The notes beneath the pieces are model-generated. The model saw only the letters and a list, made by a program, of their open reading frames with translations. It was not told the origin of the DNA and made no database searches. From positions 124,001-188,000 of the forward strand of contig JBAIAA010000673.1 of the NCBI GenBank assembly GCA_037893245.1: a stretch of DNA of 64,000 nucleotides, written 5' to 3'. This stretch comes from Crossaster papposus. Taxonomy: Eukaryota; Echinodermata; Asteroidea; Velatida; Solasteridae. Positions 36,594 through 48,986 of this stretch are shown in pieces. The number at the start of each line of letters is the position of its first letter. The first letter of the stretch is position 1. Position numbers and translations under genes: made by a program.

Positions 36594-37123
36594 ACCACAC
36601 GTAGAATGTATAAACTTACATCAATAATATAAATATGGTTTCAAAGATACTGGTTTCCACTTTATTAATGAGACGTCAAACGTCTAAATCTGACAATGTT
36701 TGACATAGTTATGAATATATTTCCAAGAGGAGTCAAATTGACAATGGGACCAAGTTTTTTTGATTTTGTTTGGATAGTGTGCAAGTGTAGACTTGAAATC
36801 AAGTCGCCACCGAAATGAACCAGCGCTGAGCCACCATGCCCGCTGCCGTTTGCTCTGGTTCATTTCGGTGGCGCCTGCACGGACAAAGACAAAAGAGCTA
36901 ACGACTTGATTTAAAGTCTACACTTGCACAGTATCCAAACAAAATTTAAAAAAATTGGTTTCATGGTAATTTTGACCACTCTTGGGAAATTATTCATAAC
37001 TCCTTCAAACATTGTCAGATTTCGATGTTTTATGTTAAATTTTTAAGGTGAAAACCATATCTTTAAAACCATATCTATACATATATTATCGATGTTAGTT
37101 ATACATTCTATGTGTGGTATTCC
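36594..37123. repeat. Fold-back element, B-side copy
   Basis: Paralogue of 14057-14599, with the long imperfect arms and the near-perfect central stem (GTGCAAGTGTAGACTTGAAA and its complement) conserved. Confidence 0.6.
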
Positions 37124-37948
37124 AGTATATTTTGTTGCATTTTTTTGTAGACACACTGTATAACATTATGTACTATGAATTTATTGTGTTCATTTTGGTA
37201 CTTACTTATTTAATTTCGGAGAGAGTGGTCTTTAATTTTCCTTCAATTTTCATTTTCAGGATTTTTGGAGTGCAAACTTGCTTTTAAACATCACCTGAAT
37301 ATGTTTTTAAAAATGAAACCCCTCCCTCCCCCCCTGCTTTAAAAGTACTCTTTAAAAGTACTCTAAAAGTTTTCTGCGAGTAGAAAAGAAAAAAAATCGT
37401 TTTACACAAATATTTTATTTTCTTTTCTGCTATTTTGATGTCCACTTTTGAACCTCCACATTTGTAAAACTGAGTCTGGTTTTTAACCTGAGCCTTTGAT
37501 AACCGACTTCACTAGAATCAGATTAAAGAAGTTTTTGTCAATAAAAAACAAAGAATTTGTGTTATGTAAAAGGCCCAAACTCTGGGTAAGGTGTAACCTA
37601 TCATCGCTATTACATACCTAAGTTTAATACCTATACACAAATTTATGATTTGGATCTGATCTTTAAAAGATCAATTTGAACAAGAATAAACTTTTTGAAA
37701 ATATTATTGACTGTAGCTCTTTGTTTTTGTGTTACCTTAGAGATGACTCTTGCAACTTTATACAATTGGTACTGTTTTCTACATTTCTACGTTTCAATAT
37801 GACTATACCCAGCACGATATGAGGGAGTTCCCCCTTAGTCACCCATACCTATACACAGCACGATATGAGACCCAGGGAGTCCCCCCTAATTAGTCCCCAA
37901 TACATATACACTCTCTAGTCTATTGTTACCTAACGCACCCCCCGCACC

Positions 37949-37979
<31 letters not shown>

Positions 37980-38348
37980 ACAACAACAACAACAACAAAA
38001 CAAAAACACACCAAAAAACAAAAAACAAAAAACAAAAACAAAAAACTAAACAAAACAAAACAAAACAAAACTAAAGAAAATTCCTGGGAAACCACAACAT
38101 TCCGCAAGAACAATGACCACACCCACAAATTTGAGGTGGGGGGGGGGGGGGTGGTTTCCCTACGTCTCATTTCTTGCTTTCGTCGTTTTTTAGCCAAACC
38201 TCTTTTACGAAATTTATATTTTTTTATACCATGCACTCGGAGATAGGATGTTTGAATTTCCGTGAATGGGTGGATTTGGGGGGTGCAAACGAGTAGCTTA
38301 AAATTCAAAGAGCAACCAAAAGGCTCTTTTCCTAAACCAAATTTCTAT

Positions 38349-38759
38349 AAAGTTAATGCATATGATGTCACACGCACTACGCGTACGCGCTAATCGCACG
38401 TACAACCAGGCGGAGCGGTGAGGTCAAACACACTTTGTTTGACCTCACCGCTCCGCCTGGGGCCAATTTCATAGAGCTGCTAAGCACAACAATTTGCTTA
38501 GCATGACAATTTGTCCTTGGCAAAAACAAGGTTACAGACCAAATTTTTACCTGATCTTTATTGTTCTGGATTGATAATCAGCTGTTTTCTTGCTTAGCAT
38601 GAAAAACATGTATAATTTTGGCTAGTAACTTGTTTTTAATGAGCAAGACTTTTTGTGCTAAGCAATTTTTTTTGCTTAGCAGCTCTATGAAATTGGGCCC
38701 TGGTTGTACGTGCGATTAGCGCGTACGCGTAGCGCGTGTGACGTCAATGCAACCCCTTT
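38349..38759. mobile_element. Nested palindromic MITE composite
   Basis: About 60-bp outer arms run from AAAG through GTCACACGC, TACGCGTACGCGCTAATCGC and ACGTACAACCAGG, mirrored at the right end. Inside the left arm lies a perfect 24-bp hairpin (GAGCGGTGAGGTCAAAC with its complement, loop ACACTTT). Then a complete inner MITE begins GGGGCCAATTTCATAGAGC and ends with its complement (38459-38700). The A spacer lacks the whole block: the uninterrupted sequence near 15810 shows that only 2-3 bp (AT or TAT) are duplicated. Confidence 0.75.
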
Positions 38760-38853
38760 ATTGTTGGCTTACGATCTTCAACGTACCGATTAACAAAGAG
38801 ACATTCTCTGTCAGTTTGTACGTCACACGATGACGGTAAACTATTTAAAGAGT

Positions 38854-38864
38854 GGGGAATTCCC
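38854..38864. promoter_or_regulatory. Palindromic kappaB site upstream of RLR-C
   Basis: GGGGAATTCCC, identical to the site at 15900-15910, lies in the same promoter context before the 5' UTR exon that ends at 39325. Rel-type control is inferred. Confidence 0.5.
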
Positions 38865-39829
38865 TTATTTTCCCTACGTGGTACCCGCCCTGGCTGAGTG
38901 ATACGGAAATAAACAGTTTTACTCTTCGCTGGTAATCGGCCGTGCCGTATCACCGTGTGGTATTGCGACATTTATGCACAATGCAGAACGAAAAATATGT
39001 TATTACCACAAACATTTGTTGATGATACACTGCACTGCACTGGGGAATTTGGCTTTGTATTAGCTACCAATAATCTTTGTATCAGCTGAATGCCATCAAA
39101 CAAATTGACGATATTAAAGCAGTAATTTTGGAATGAAAATGACTACTTCAAATGTCAAGATCGAATGAAGTACTACCGTACTTCAAGTTGGTGCACATTG
39201 ATTATCATAATTATTCATAATCACCTAGCGCCTGAATGACGACATAAATGCCTTGGGTAATTTCCCGGTCATGCCTGTTGTTGGTGTGTGACTGAGTTGT
39301 GTTCTGGGTTTTTCATGCACTCACAGTAAGTACATGTACATAACATAATTAATAATAATAGTAATAATAATAAATAATAACAACGCAAAATGCGTCATTT
39401 GGAAGACATCTCTAGTATAGATGCGTGCACAAAAATGTTCAAACTTTATTGTAACCTTACCTGTTTTTCCCTAGTGTATTTTTCACGAAATGTGGTATTT
39501 ATGCATTTTGGATGCTGTTGATCTAAACTGTTAACAAAGTAAATATGTTTCTTCTTCAGGGAGTTATAGAACCTTTGTCAATGTCCCCTCAGCCTCAGTA
39601 CCGTAAAACTTGCACTAAACTGTCTCCGGAAATGTACATTTAGCAAAATAATTGTGCTTATAATAGCGCTTTACATCGTATCAATGATCTCAAAGCGCTT
39701 TACAATTATTACCCGCGTTCATCAGGCCCTTGACCACGCGGCAGCCGTTTATACTTTTTTTTATTGCCTCGTCAGGTGTTTATTGTGTAACCATATCGGA
39801 ATAGGACAGCTGCACACAGTCGGCCAGTC

Positions 39830-42800
39830 ATGGATAGCCTAGAAATCTCAGCCTATCGTAAAACGCTTTTGTCTATCTCGAGAGAATTGGCCGACGACGA
39901 AGTTAGGCAATTGAAATTCCTGTGCACGGATCAGCTGACAGTGAAAGAAAAAGAGAACATCGTCAAGGATGTCTTGAAACTCTTTGAAATCCTGGAACAA
40001 AAGGGGATTATCTCGGAAGACAATTTCACCTTTCTCATTAAAAGGATGGAGAACCTGCAACGTATCGACCTGAAAGATAAACTGCTAGAGATAATGCCAG
40101 GTGAGGTTGTGTCCAGTGTTGTAGCACAAGGCTTGATTATCAAGGCCAAGGATTTGGACCTAATGGCTAAGGCCCTACACAAATTGTGTAGGGTCTTGAG
40201 CCTTGAGGGTCCAAAGCCTTGACCTGTGCCTTGAGGATCAAGCCTCGTGCTACAACACTGGCTGTGTCAAAAATGTGTCTTTTGTCTGTGGCTGGGGCTA
40301 TTAACAGTAATGTGCAAATGGCGAAACTGGAGCCCTAGCCCCAAAATGCACTTTCCGACAGGTCCTTTTATGCTTTTTAATATTTATAACTTTTCGCTCT
40401 CTTCATAGTAATTAAACATGCTGCTAATCAGATTCGAACCAGCCAGCTGAACCTAGCTCAGTGGTCATGTGGTAAGACATTTGCACTAGAAAGCAGGAGG
40501 TCGTGGGTTCAAGTCCCAATCGAGTCGTGATTTTATTTTTCAAAAAAAAATATCTCGGCACAACACGTAGTACACAGTTTAACCAGTTCGCGCCAGGACT
40601 ATCATCCCCGAGCCGAGGCGCAGGATTATTTTTAAAGAAACTATCTGAGGCGGTTTCAGGCCGATGGTACCGGGAAGCACACCCACGCATTTCTGGCCTT
40701 GCAAATGTTTTTTTGTACGGCGGTTCAAAATTGGACAGAGCACGGGTCTGCTGACAGACATTTCCAGCCTTGCTCGTGACTTGTTTATATGTCATCCATT
40801 TTGAATCTGGGAGAAACTTTGCGTGTATAATATACGTACTCCGGCGCGAACTGGTTAAATACACGTTGTGGAAGAGCCAAAATCTAATATTCAAGTTACA
40901 TCTCCCGATGTAAATACCATCTTATAAAATGTGAAATTTATTGAGAATGTATTTTCAGAGTCTGCGGCTGGCCGCGCCGATACAAGGAAAGAAGTCTCGC
41001 CTTACGAGGCCTCAAACGGGCAACAGAACCGGTCGAAGAATGGGAGTGGAGAAGGCTTTAAATCAGGCAGTGGGCTGGGAGCTGCCACAAGTTACGAGCT
41101 CAGAAGCAGTCCTTTGACTTTTGGGGATAGTAGTGACAACGTTTATAACTACGGTACGTGGCGCTGGCTGTTTTGCCTAATCAGTGTAGACACTAAAGTT
41201 GCAAGTTGGATTTTAACATGAGAAGAACTGCGCCAACGTAATGCCTCTGTCATAGTAGCTCTTGTGATTTGCCTTGTGGTGATCTTTGATGACTTATGAC
41301 GACTTGTGATGACTTGTGATGATTTATGACTACTTGTGATGATTTATGATGATTTATTATGATTTGTGATGATTAATTCGCTGTTTAATTTGCCGTGCTT
41401 GACTTTTGCATTTCAATTTCACAACCTTCAAATGTGTAAAGTATGTGTGACGTCACAAATTGGCTTAGTGTATGTGTTTGCTTTTGATGTTCCCAGTTAC
41501 GATTCCCAAATGTTGCATCAAATTAAAGGGATTAGGTTTTCAAGTCTTCTATACGTTCACCCTTGGTGTCTTAATTGTGACATACTGTATGGGGCCAATT
41601 TCACAGAGCTGCTTATAGCACAAAAAACTCTTGCTTAGTAAAATTTTTACAGGTTACAAGCCAAATTTTCATGTAATGCTTAGCTGATAACAGCTCAATA
41701 CCAATCACAAACAGTATAACATAGAGTTGTGTCTGGTAAGCTGGTTTTACTAAGCTCGTCTCTATTAAGTTGATGAACTTGTGACCATAATACCTTAATA
41801 CTCTTATGGCCTGACATAACAGGGAACTCATTTGATGGGTCATCGCGCAATGCAAGGTGCTCATCAACTCCAGCCACTGCCAGTGGAAGTTCAAAGGGAG
41901 AAGTGACGATCAAAGCAGTGGATAGTCCTATTACCCTTGGAAACAGTAAAGGAAACACTTACAACTATGGTATGTACCCCACTGTACCCTGGATGTGATT
42001 TTGAATTCAGCAACTAGATGGGATTACAGAAACAGAAATTAAAAATGTACATACATAATACCAGATATATATTTTTGGGAGCCATGCATAACTTTGAGAA
42101 TGATTCAGTCTACAAATTTTAAAATGCGGTTCATGTGAAAAAATCACACCTTGAGTACGTTCTACAACAATCGTGAACTGTTTGGGTTCAGTGTCACTAT
42201 TAGCACTACAACGAGGGTCAATGCCTTTTTGTTTACATTTGTCTAATTACCGTAATGTCGACGGTACTAAGAGTAAGACACATTTTTGAAAAACAAACAA
42301 TTATAACCTTATTTGTAGGACAAGTGTCACTAACTGCTTAACTTTGTTGGAAGCGAGATTAATTTACAACAACGTGTTTATTCTCCTCTTAAGGTTCCAA
42401 TAAACCTTTGTCAACTGCGCCTGGATCTCAACCCCAGGGCAGAGTTCCACAGGCAAGTGGCGCAAGTGATCATGGTCGAGTTAGCTCTCAATCTTCGTCA
42501 TTGGATCAGCAGGGCAACCACCAATCTCCTCTAAATCCTGCTACATTGAAGACGCCAGCCGACTTCTCTCCTCATGCCCCGAAGGCAAGACCCGCAGAAG
42601 CGGCCCAAAAAGACAAAAGCGGTTCTGCAGCAAATCCTATTTCAGGCGGGCAACAAATGAGGCGGCCCGGCGCTGACGCAGCCGCTAAAAGTCCCCAGTC
42701 CAATGCAAATAAGACCAAAAAAGCTAAAGTGAATGAGACGCCGATCCTTGACTGGCCAAATACCATTGCCGATCAACCATCAGAACCAGTCCCGGATAAG

Positions 42801-45800
42801 AGCTTCCAGATAAAAGCACCAAATAACCCAGATGGTAGTCCACATGTGGAATCTTTCTCATCCGAAGGTAAGGGAAGATACTCAGGCTACACTCCTTCCT
42901 ATCATTCTTTTTCTTCAAACTTTAAAACTGAGTGCAAAGAATCTAATAAGTGTCAGTGTGTCTGAATGGGACATAGATAAAGTAACTTCGTTGATATTAT
43001 TATTTTCAGGTGATGTTCAGACTGATGCACCTACAGTTTTTCAGGAAAAAACTGCTGATGCCTTGTTGATTGATATTCAAAGTGAGAATCCAGCATCTGT
43101 ACTTCCACAACAGGGAGACGGTATCTGTGAGATAGCACCTGTAGGAGATTTGAAAGATGTCGACTGCGGTCAAGCAGGTCAGAGTCTAGGAGCAAATGGA
43201 GATGAGATCATAAAGAGCCTTGACTATAACGAAGACGGGATGGGAGAGGATGCTGATGCTTTAGAGATGGTCGGTCAAGTGGCTCTTCGTGACTACCAAC
43301 ACGAGCTTGCTCATTATCCTCTTGCAACTGGAGGCAACTACATTATCTGCGCTCCAACAGGAAGTGGGAAGACCCTGACTGCGGCAAGTATCTGTTACCA
43401 GAACTACACCAAGTATCAGGCCAACCCCACCCCAGGCAGGCACTTTAAGGCTCTGTTCATCGTCAACATCCGGCATCTGGTGCAACAGCAGAAGAATGCC
43501 TTTCAGGAGTACTTTCCAAACAGCCTGGCCATCAGGACCATCGGAGAGCAGCAGCCGTTTGAGTATGCCCTGATGAAAGACGAGCCCCTGCCAATCGTAC
43601 TGACACTGACGGCGCAAATCTTGGTAAATGCTCTGAGACAAAAGGGGGTCTCTCTCCAAGATTTTGACATGTTGGTCTTCGATGAGTGCCACCACACAGA
43701 TCTGTCGCATCCCTACAATGTCATCATGCAGATGTACCTGAAAGAGAAAGCTACTTCCTCTAGCGGAGTTGGGGAGCATGTGAGTAGCCTCCCTCAAGTG
43801 ATCGGGCTAAGTGCCTCTCTTGGCGTGGGCCGTAGTAAGATGGCTCTCAGTCACTTGTTGAAGCTCTGCGCCAACATGGACGTGGGAAACATCAAACGCG
43901 TCTGCCAGCATAAGAAGCAGCTTGATGAGTTTGTCAAGGCTCCTGAACAGGATGTGATCATATCTGTGCATCCGAGAGTCACCACCCAAAGACACTTTGG
44001 CAGTTTGCTGGAGGGGATTATGGTCAGGATCGAAGATCAGCTAGGATTAGGAAAAGCGGAGAGATCTGCTTTACCCCGCCACGGTTGCCAGCCGTACGAA
44101 AACAAAGTGGTAGAAAGCCAGGAGAAAGCTGAACACGGAGACAACATACTGTTAATGTACCTCAATGTGTACAACAGAGCCCTGATGCTGTATGAAGATC
44201 TCCCTGTGCGAGATTGCCTTCAGACATTGGAAGATTTCCACAACAGCCGATCAGTTTGTCAAAATGCCAAAAATACCCGGCAAGAGAAACTCTGTTGGGA
44301 TCTTTTCGACAGTGGTTTAGAAGAGATGAAGAAGATGGCTAGCGAGGAAGTCGACACCAACCCAAAATTGCAGGAGTTGGCCAAACTTCTTGCCAACCAA
44401 TTCACCCAGAATCCAAGTTCAAAAGGTACAATACGCCATAATTACTCTCATATTGAAGTCAGTAAAAACCTTAAATTTAAGTTTAAATTTGAAAACCTCT
44501 TTGTATCTACTCCATTAAGAATTAGATGTACAGTGAAGTGAGGTGTCAAAGTTTCTGTCATCAAAATATCTAATTTTTCCTTGTAAAACTGTTTTTGCCA
44601 GGAATTGTTCTCACCCGCATGAAGGTGGCCACTGTAGCTCTCTGCCAGTTCATCCGATCGTCGCAATTCCTGAAGGAAATACCTTATCCTGTTGAGCCAG
44701 AGCGCTTGGTGGGCCAAGGAGCGTTTGAAGATCATTGCATGACAGAGAGCGAACAGAAGATGATTTTGGAGAGCTTCAGGCAGGGTAAGCACTTCACTAT
44801 TTTTTTCACAAGATGGCTAAGCTGACCCAACCCGACATAAAAATTGCTAGTGCAAAACTGAAACCGACCCCACCTGAATGAAATGATAGAAAAACTGATC
44901 CGACCCAGTCAGGTTTGCACAACATTAGTATATTGGATGCATTTCGCTTTATTCCTATACTTTTGTATGCATTTGGATCAACAGATGATGGTTGCAATGT
45001 GCTTGTAGCGACAGACATTGCCCAGGAAGGGTTGGACATGCCAGCCTGCAACTTTGTCATTCGCTACAACTTTGTCAGCAACGAGATCGGCACAGTGCAG
45101 TCCAAGGGAAGAGCCAGGGCAGAAGGAAGCAAGTGCTTCCTGATTGTTGAGAGGTAAATCCAACCATGTTGAGTCTCTGACAGATAGTATCCTAGAATAT
45201 ATATTTTGTTTTGGTCTAAAATTATCTCAAGGTAAACAGAACTTTTGGACCACATACTCACTGGTCAACTGATGATCGAGGGCCCAGTGCGTGGCTGATT
45301 TCACAAAATACTAAGACGCGTCTTAACCCTAACCCTCCAGGGTATTTTGGTTAGAAACCCTGCCAGACGCAACAGATTGCATACTTTGTCACATTGACTT
45401 GTGTGCAGAGTCCAGCAATGTCAAGCAGTCATCACATATGCACTGTGCTGGATTTGGCAGGGTTAGGGTTAAGGGCCAGTACGGTTCATACTTAGGAACT
45501 TGTTACATGTATTAACACTCCTACTATTATAACTAACACAACCTATACAAAAACAACTTACTCTCTCATAGCATATGAGTTACAATAGGTTTCGATAAAA
45601 ATGGTAACTGCAGCTTCGTGTTGGCACTGAGACAGAGAAAACAACAAATCGGATATGGATTTGACAAATTACTGTGTGCACTTAAAAATAAAACTCGCAT
45701 GAATTTACATTGACTACAATATGATCTTCCTTGAATCAAACATCTAATTTACCTGTATTGCTCATGTAAACATCAACGTTTCTTTTGTTTCTCGACAGTG

Positions 45801-46994
45801 GCTCTTTCAATGAGCAAAGAGAGCTTGAGAACCGGGACAAAGTGAAGAGCATGGAGGAAGCCATGAATGAGCTAGAGGCCATGCCAGAAGAGGAAAGATT
45901 GAGACGCATTAAGATGAAACAGGTATAAAACGAATAATCACTGACATAATGTGATTCCTATTGTTTAACCTCTTGATGATGAGGTACGGCTATGGCCGCG
46001 GCCCACTAATCTATCTAGAATGCTGTTGTCAGCTGTGCTACGACGTAGAACAGGGCCTGTGTCACAGGTGCACGCTCAGGTCAATTGTGCAGTGCAGCTG
46101 CTGGACAAAGGCGAGACACCCGGTTTGAGAACAATCCTTGTCTCAACACTGGCTGAAGTTTTCTCCCCGTTCTCCTTAATTACAGGCCGAGATCCTCAGC
46201 GCAATGGCGGATGCGGAGCGGCAGCAACGGCAGCGGGTTGCACAGATGAAAGAGGAGCAGATACTCTTGATGTGCTCAGAGTGCAAACTGCCGGTCTGCA
46301 AAAGCTCCGACCTCAGACGCAAGGGTGCAGGAGGTTACGTGACCTGCATCAACCCGGAAATTGAGAAACGGATTCTTGACGTGACTCTGGAAAAAACAGC
46401 AAAGCGATACAGAGATACGCAGAGTGTCTGTAAGTATTTGCCTTTTTTTTTTAATAATAGCGATGCTCCATAAACGCAAAAGAAAAGTGTGTCACTGAAA
46501 GATATTTCTGGCCTTGCTTGTGACATGTTTATTCGACATCTGTTTTCGAATTCCAGATAAACTTTGCGTATATACACGTTCTCCAACGCGAACATAAAAG
46601 GATATTTACAGGAATACACAATATTTATACTTGGGTAAAAAGTCTTTTAGAACAGTGTTTAAGGCCAATTCTGATTTACGGGACGGGCGAAAACCCGCAA
46701 AATAAATACCACAGTTTTTCTTACGTATTTGACATGAGGGCCCCAACTAAATACTTTATCATTCGAACCATCAAATCAAAATTGTCTTACCTTTTTCTTG
46801 CAGGCAAAATCATGTGCAAAAGCGCTGAGTGCAAGAACCTGCTCGGGAGCAGGGAGACGTTCTTCCTACAGTCCGATGAGACGCCGGGCTTCAGTCTGCG
46901 AGCGAAGAGCTTCATCGCCCGGAACGAGTACGGCAGCGAAAAGAAGCTGAAGAAGTGGAAAGAGCTGACGATCATTGAAGATGAACCCCTGTGA
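39830..46994 (+). CDS. RLR-C: DED/RHIM-like/RIG-I-like helicase
   Basis: Ten exons join in frame to 1137 aa: 39830-40100, 40959-41153, 41823-41969, 42394-42867, 43010-44425, 44602-44784, 44985-45153, 45799-45922, 46186-46429, 46804-46994. The DED (residues 1-90, RIDL motif) is nearly identical to that of RLR-B. Exons 2-3 carry the Gly/Asn/Tyr motifs and exon 4 is a Ser/Pro/Ala/Gln-rich linker. The helicase shows [34 protein letters not shown] and QSKGRARA. The C-terminal domain has MCSEC (CxxC) and a Cx4C pair in exon 10 (CKSAEC). Helicase and C-terminal exons are clearly diverged from A and B, but exon lengths 183, 169 and 124 are conserved. It is likely a functional cytosolic RNA sensor; the ligand is not deducible. 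Confidence 0.9.
40454..40526 (+). repeat. tRNA-like sequence, RLR-C copy
   Basis: Paralogue of 17211-17283 with the same A and B boxes and the same defective anticodon loop. Confidence 0.5.
40583..40854. mobile_element. TTAA MITE (CCAGTTCGCGCC family), RLR-C copy
   Basis: TTAA at 40579-40582 and 40855-40858. It occupies the same position as 17339-17611 in RLR-B, so it was present before the segmental duplication. Confidence 0.8.
40959..41153 (+). other. RLR-C exon 2 (RHIM-like motif exon)
   Basis: 195 nt, phase 1 at both ends. The peptide ends SPLTFGDSSDNVYNYG, aligning with the end of exon 3 ([16 protein letters not shown]). This internal repetition, conserved between B and C, marks the last 16 residues as the constrained part of the exon. 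Confidence 0.5.
41823..41969 (+). other. RLR-C exon 3 (RHIM-like motif exon)
   Basis: 147 nt, phase 1 at both ends; nearly identical to RLR-B exon 3. It ends [16 protein letters not shown] at the donor. Confidence 0.5.
46505..46592. mobile_element. Decayed MITE fragment (CCAGTTCGCGCC family)
   Basis: It keeps the family's inner phrases (CTGGCCTTGCTTGTGAC, AACTTTGCGTATATACACG) and a mutated right end (CCAACGCGAAC). The left end and TTAA flanks are gone. It lies in the last intron of RLR-C. Confidence 0.55.
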
Positions 46995-47094
46995 TCATTC
47001 GAGTTGATCGGATTCCTCGAATCCTATTTGCCTTACATCAGTGGTCCAGCAAGGGCATTCTTCGATATGAGGGTGTACTCGCTTCATAAATTAA

Positions 47095-47328
47095 CCAGTT
47101 CGCGCCGGATGACGAATGTAAACGCAAAGCTTTCCCCAGATTCAAAACGGATGACGCATAAACACGCCACGAGCAAGGCCCGAAATGTCTGTCAGCAGCG
47201 AGCAAGGTCGGAAATGCGTGGGTGTGCTTTCCGGCACTATCCGCCTGAACACGCTTCGGATCGAGTTTCGTTAAAAATAATCCCGCCCCTCAGCTCGGTG
47301 ATGTTAAAATAATCCCGGCGCGAACTGG
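47095..47328. mobile_element. 234-bp TTAA MITE downstream of RLR-C
   Basis: Perfect CCAGTTCGCGCC ends, with TTAA at 47091-47094 and 47329-47332. Same length as the copies at 9608 and 12366, suggesting the same burst of activity. Confidence 0.8.
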
Positions 47329-47695
47329 TTAAGAACTGAATTGCATCAGTTATCCAGCCTCTGTAATTCTTGTTTTTTAGGGGGGGGGGGGGTCGGGTGT
47401 CACAATCTTTTTTATAGGGACGATGCTCAAAGTATATTCATAAGGCAATATTAGACAATAGACAAAAGTGGCAAATTTAATTGCGGCAATATTGCTGACG
47501 TTCCATAACGGCATTCGTTAAAAAGAGGGCATTTGTGAAAAAAGGGCAGTCGTTTAAGATTATTTACCCCACCCCCAGATATCTAGATTAACTTGTGATT
47601 AATTTACAAATTGATAACTTCATGACAACATGATTTTGTGGAAGTTGTTCATAATCCTGCCACTGATACCTGATAAGCTCATTTTAATATTGGGG

Positions 47696-47890
47696 ATTAT
47701 TATATATCCTGGATTAATATATATATTCTGGATTAATATATGTCCTGGATTAATATATGTCCTGGATTAATATATGTCCTTGATTAATATATATCCTGGA
47801 TTAATATATATCCTGGATTAATATATATCTTGGATTAATAAATATATCCTGGATTAATATATATCCTGGATTAATATATATTCTGGATTA
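47696..47890. repeat. Minisatellite, ~17-bp unit
   Basis: About eleven tandem variants of TCCTGGATTAATATATA. Confidence 0.8.
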
Positions 47891-48443
47891 CTCTGCAATA
47901 AGATGAACTAAAGTCGCTGTTTAAAATTATGTACTTAATGTTCTCGGGGTAAAAAAGTTCAACATATGGCTGGCCTAGGATTATAATTAAGTAATGTTTT
48001 GAGTATGTAAAAAGCAATTTGAAAAATCAATTTATGAGACTTTTTAAAGCTGAGCATATTGATATATCAATTTATCATGATAATTTGCAATGAGGAAATA
48101 ATTAGGCCTATTGTATTATATTTTAATAAAGTTTTTGCAAACCTGTAGTGTTACAATGACAGTTGTGAAGAGGTTGTTTGTTACAAGAGCCTGGCTTGAA
48201 AACATGATTGTTTGGTGAGTGCGAACATAATGGTTTCCCGACTGTTTTTTTTTCCTGTTTGCGACGGTTCTTTTAAATAATGCACAAATGTACATGTACA
48301 CTGTATACGTGCATTATGCTATTATTTATATCAATAATAACGAGATTGCATCGAACTGCATTGCTTTGTGGTCCATATATCCCTGGCCCCGCCCACTATT
48401 CGTAAGTGCGAGTTCCACGCCCGATGTACATGAAGTGGATGCT

Positions 48444-48581
48444 TAAGGCTGGTCTGAATGGCTTTGGCTGTGACTTTGGCCGTTGCTATGCTGTTGCTGC
48501 GGGTGGTCACTGTCCGCCCCTTAGCAACAGCTAGCAACGGCCGAGGTCGCAGCCAAAGCCAACAATTCGAATACAGCCTAA
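48444..48581. mobile_element. Short MITE/fold-back (GGCTTTGGCTG stem)
   Basis: The left side AAGGCTGGTCTGAATGG and CTTTGGCCGTTGCTATGC is mirrored by GCTAGCAACGGCCGAGG and ATTCGAATACAGCCT. The arms pair imperfectly over about 60 bp around a short loop. Confidence 0.55.
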
Positions 48582-48986
48582 TTAACCACAGCCTAGCCAT
48601 TTGAACCGCGTACGTTTAGCCAATGTGCGCTATAGTAATGTGCGCCTGTACAACTATCGTATGAGTTTTGAGCCATTGACCCCGCCCACAAAGTTTTGAC
48701 TTATCAGTGTCGTGCCGTGATTGGACAAAAGCAACAAGCACGTGCTTCTTCCTTTGGGCCTCGTCATGCGCCTTGCCGGCCTAGTCTTGCGCCATCGGTC
48801 GCGCGCACGCATTTTATTGGTCGAAGGAGCCTAGCGCAGGTGCTACCACAGAAAATGGCTGCCGCCAAATAGGCCAAACATAATTAGCGTGTTTACTTGG
48901 TAATGTTTTACATTTCGACACGTGCCTTGCGTGAGTCTGGGGAGCCTCGGTGTCTTACGAATAGCGCACTGTGAATAATGTTCAAG

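Larger units (their letters stand above)
33920..38853. other. Spacer downstream of RLR-B, paralogous to 10779-15899
   Basis: No gene is visible. It follows the A spacer with small indels. Local additions are a 47-bp MITE remnant (34194-34240), a TATAG pentanucleotide run (35486-35529), long C, A and G runs (37940-38150) and the nested element at 38349-38759. Confidence 0.7.

Noticed and set aside
37886-38308. 140-codon minus-strand frame with Phe/Val/Gly runs
   Set aside because: It is the translation of C, A and CAA homopolymer tracts in the spacer.
45324-45475. Interstitial telomere repeat (CCCTAA/TTAGGG)
   Set aside because: Only two adjacent units at each side, arranged as an inverted pair; more likely MITE ends or chance.
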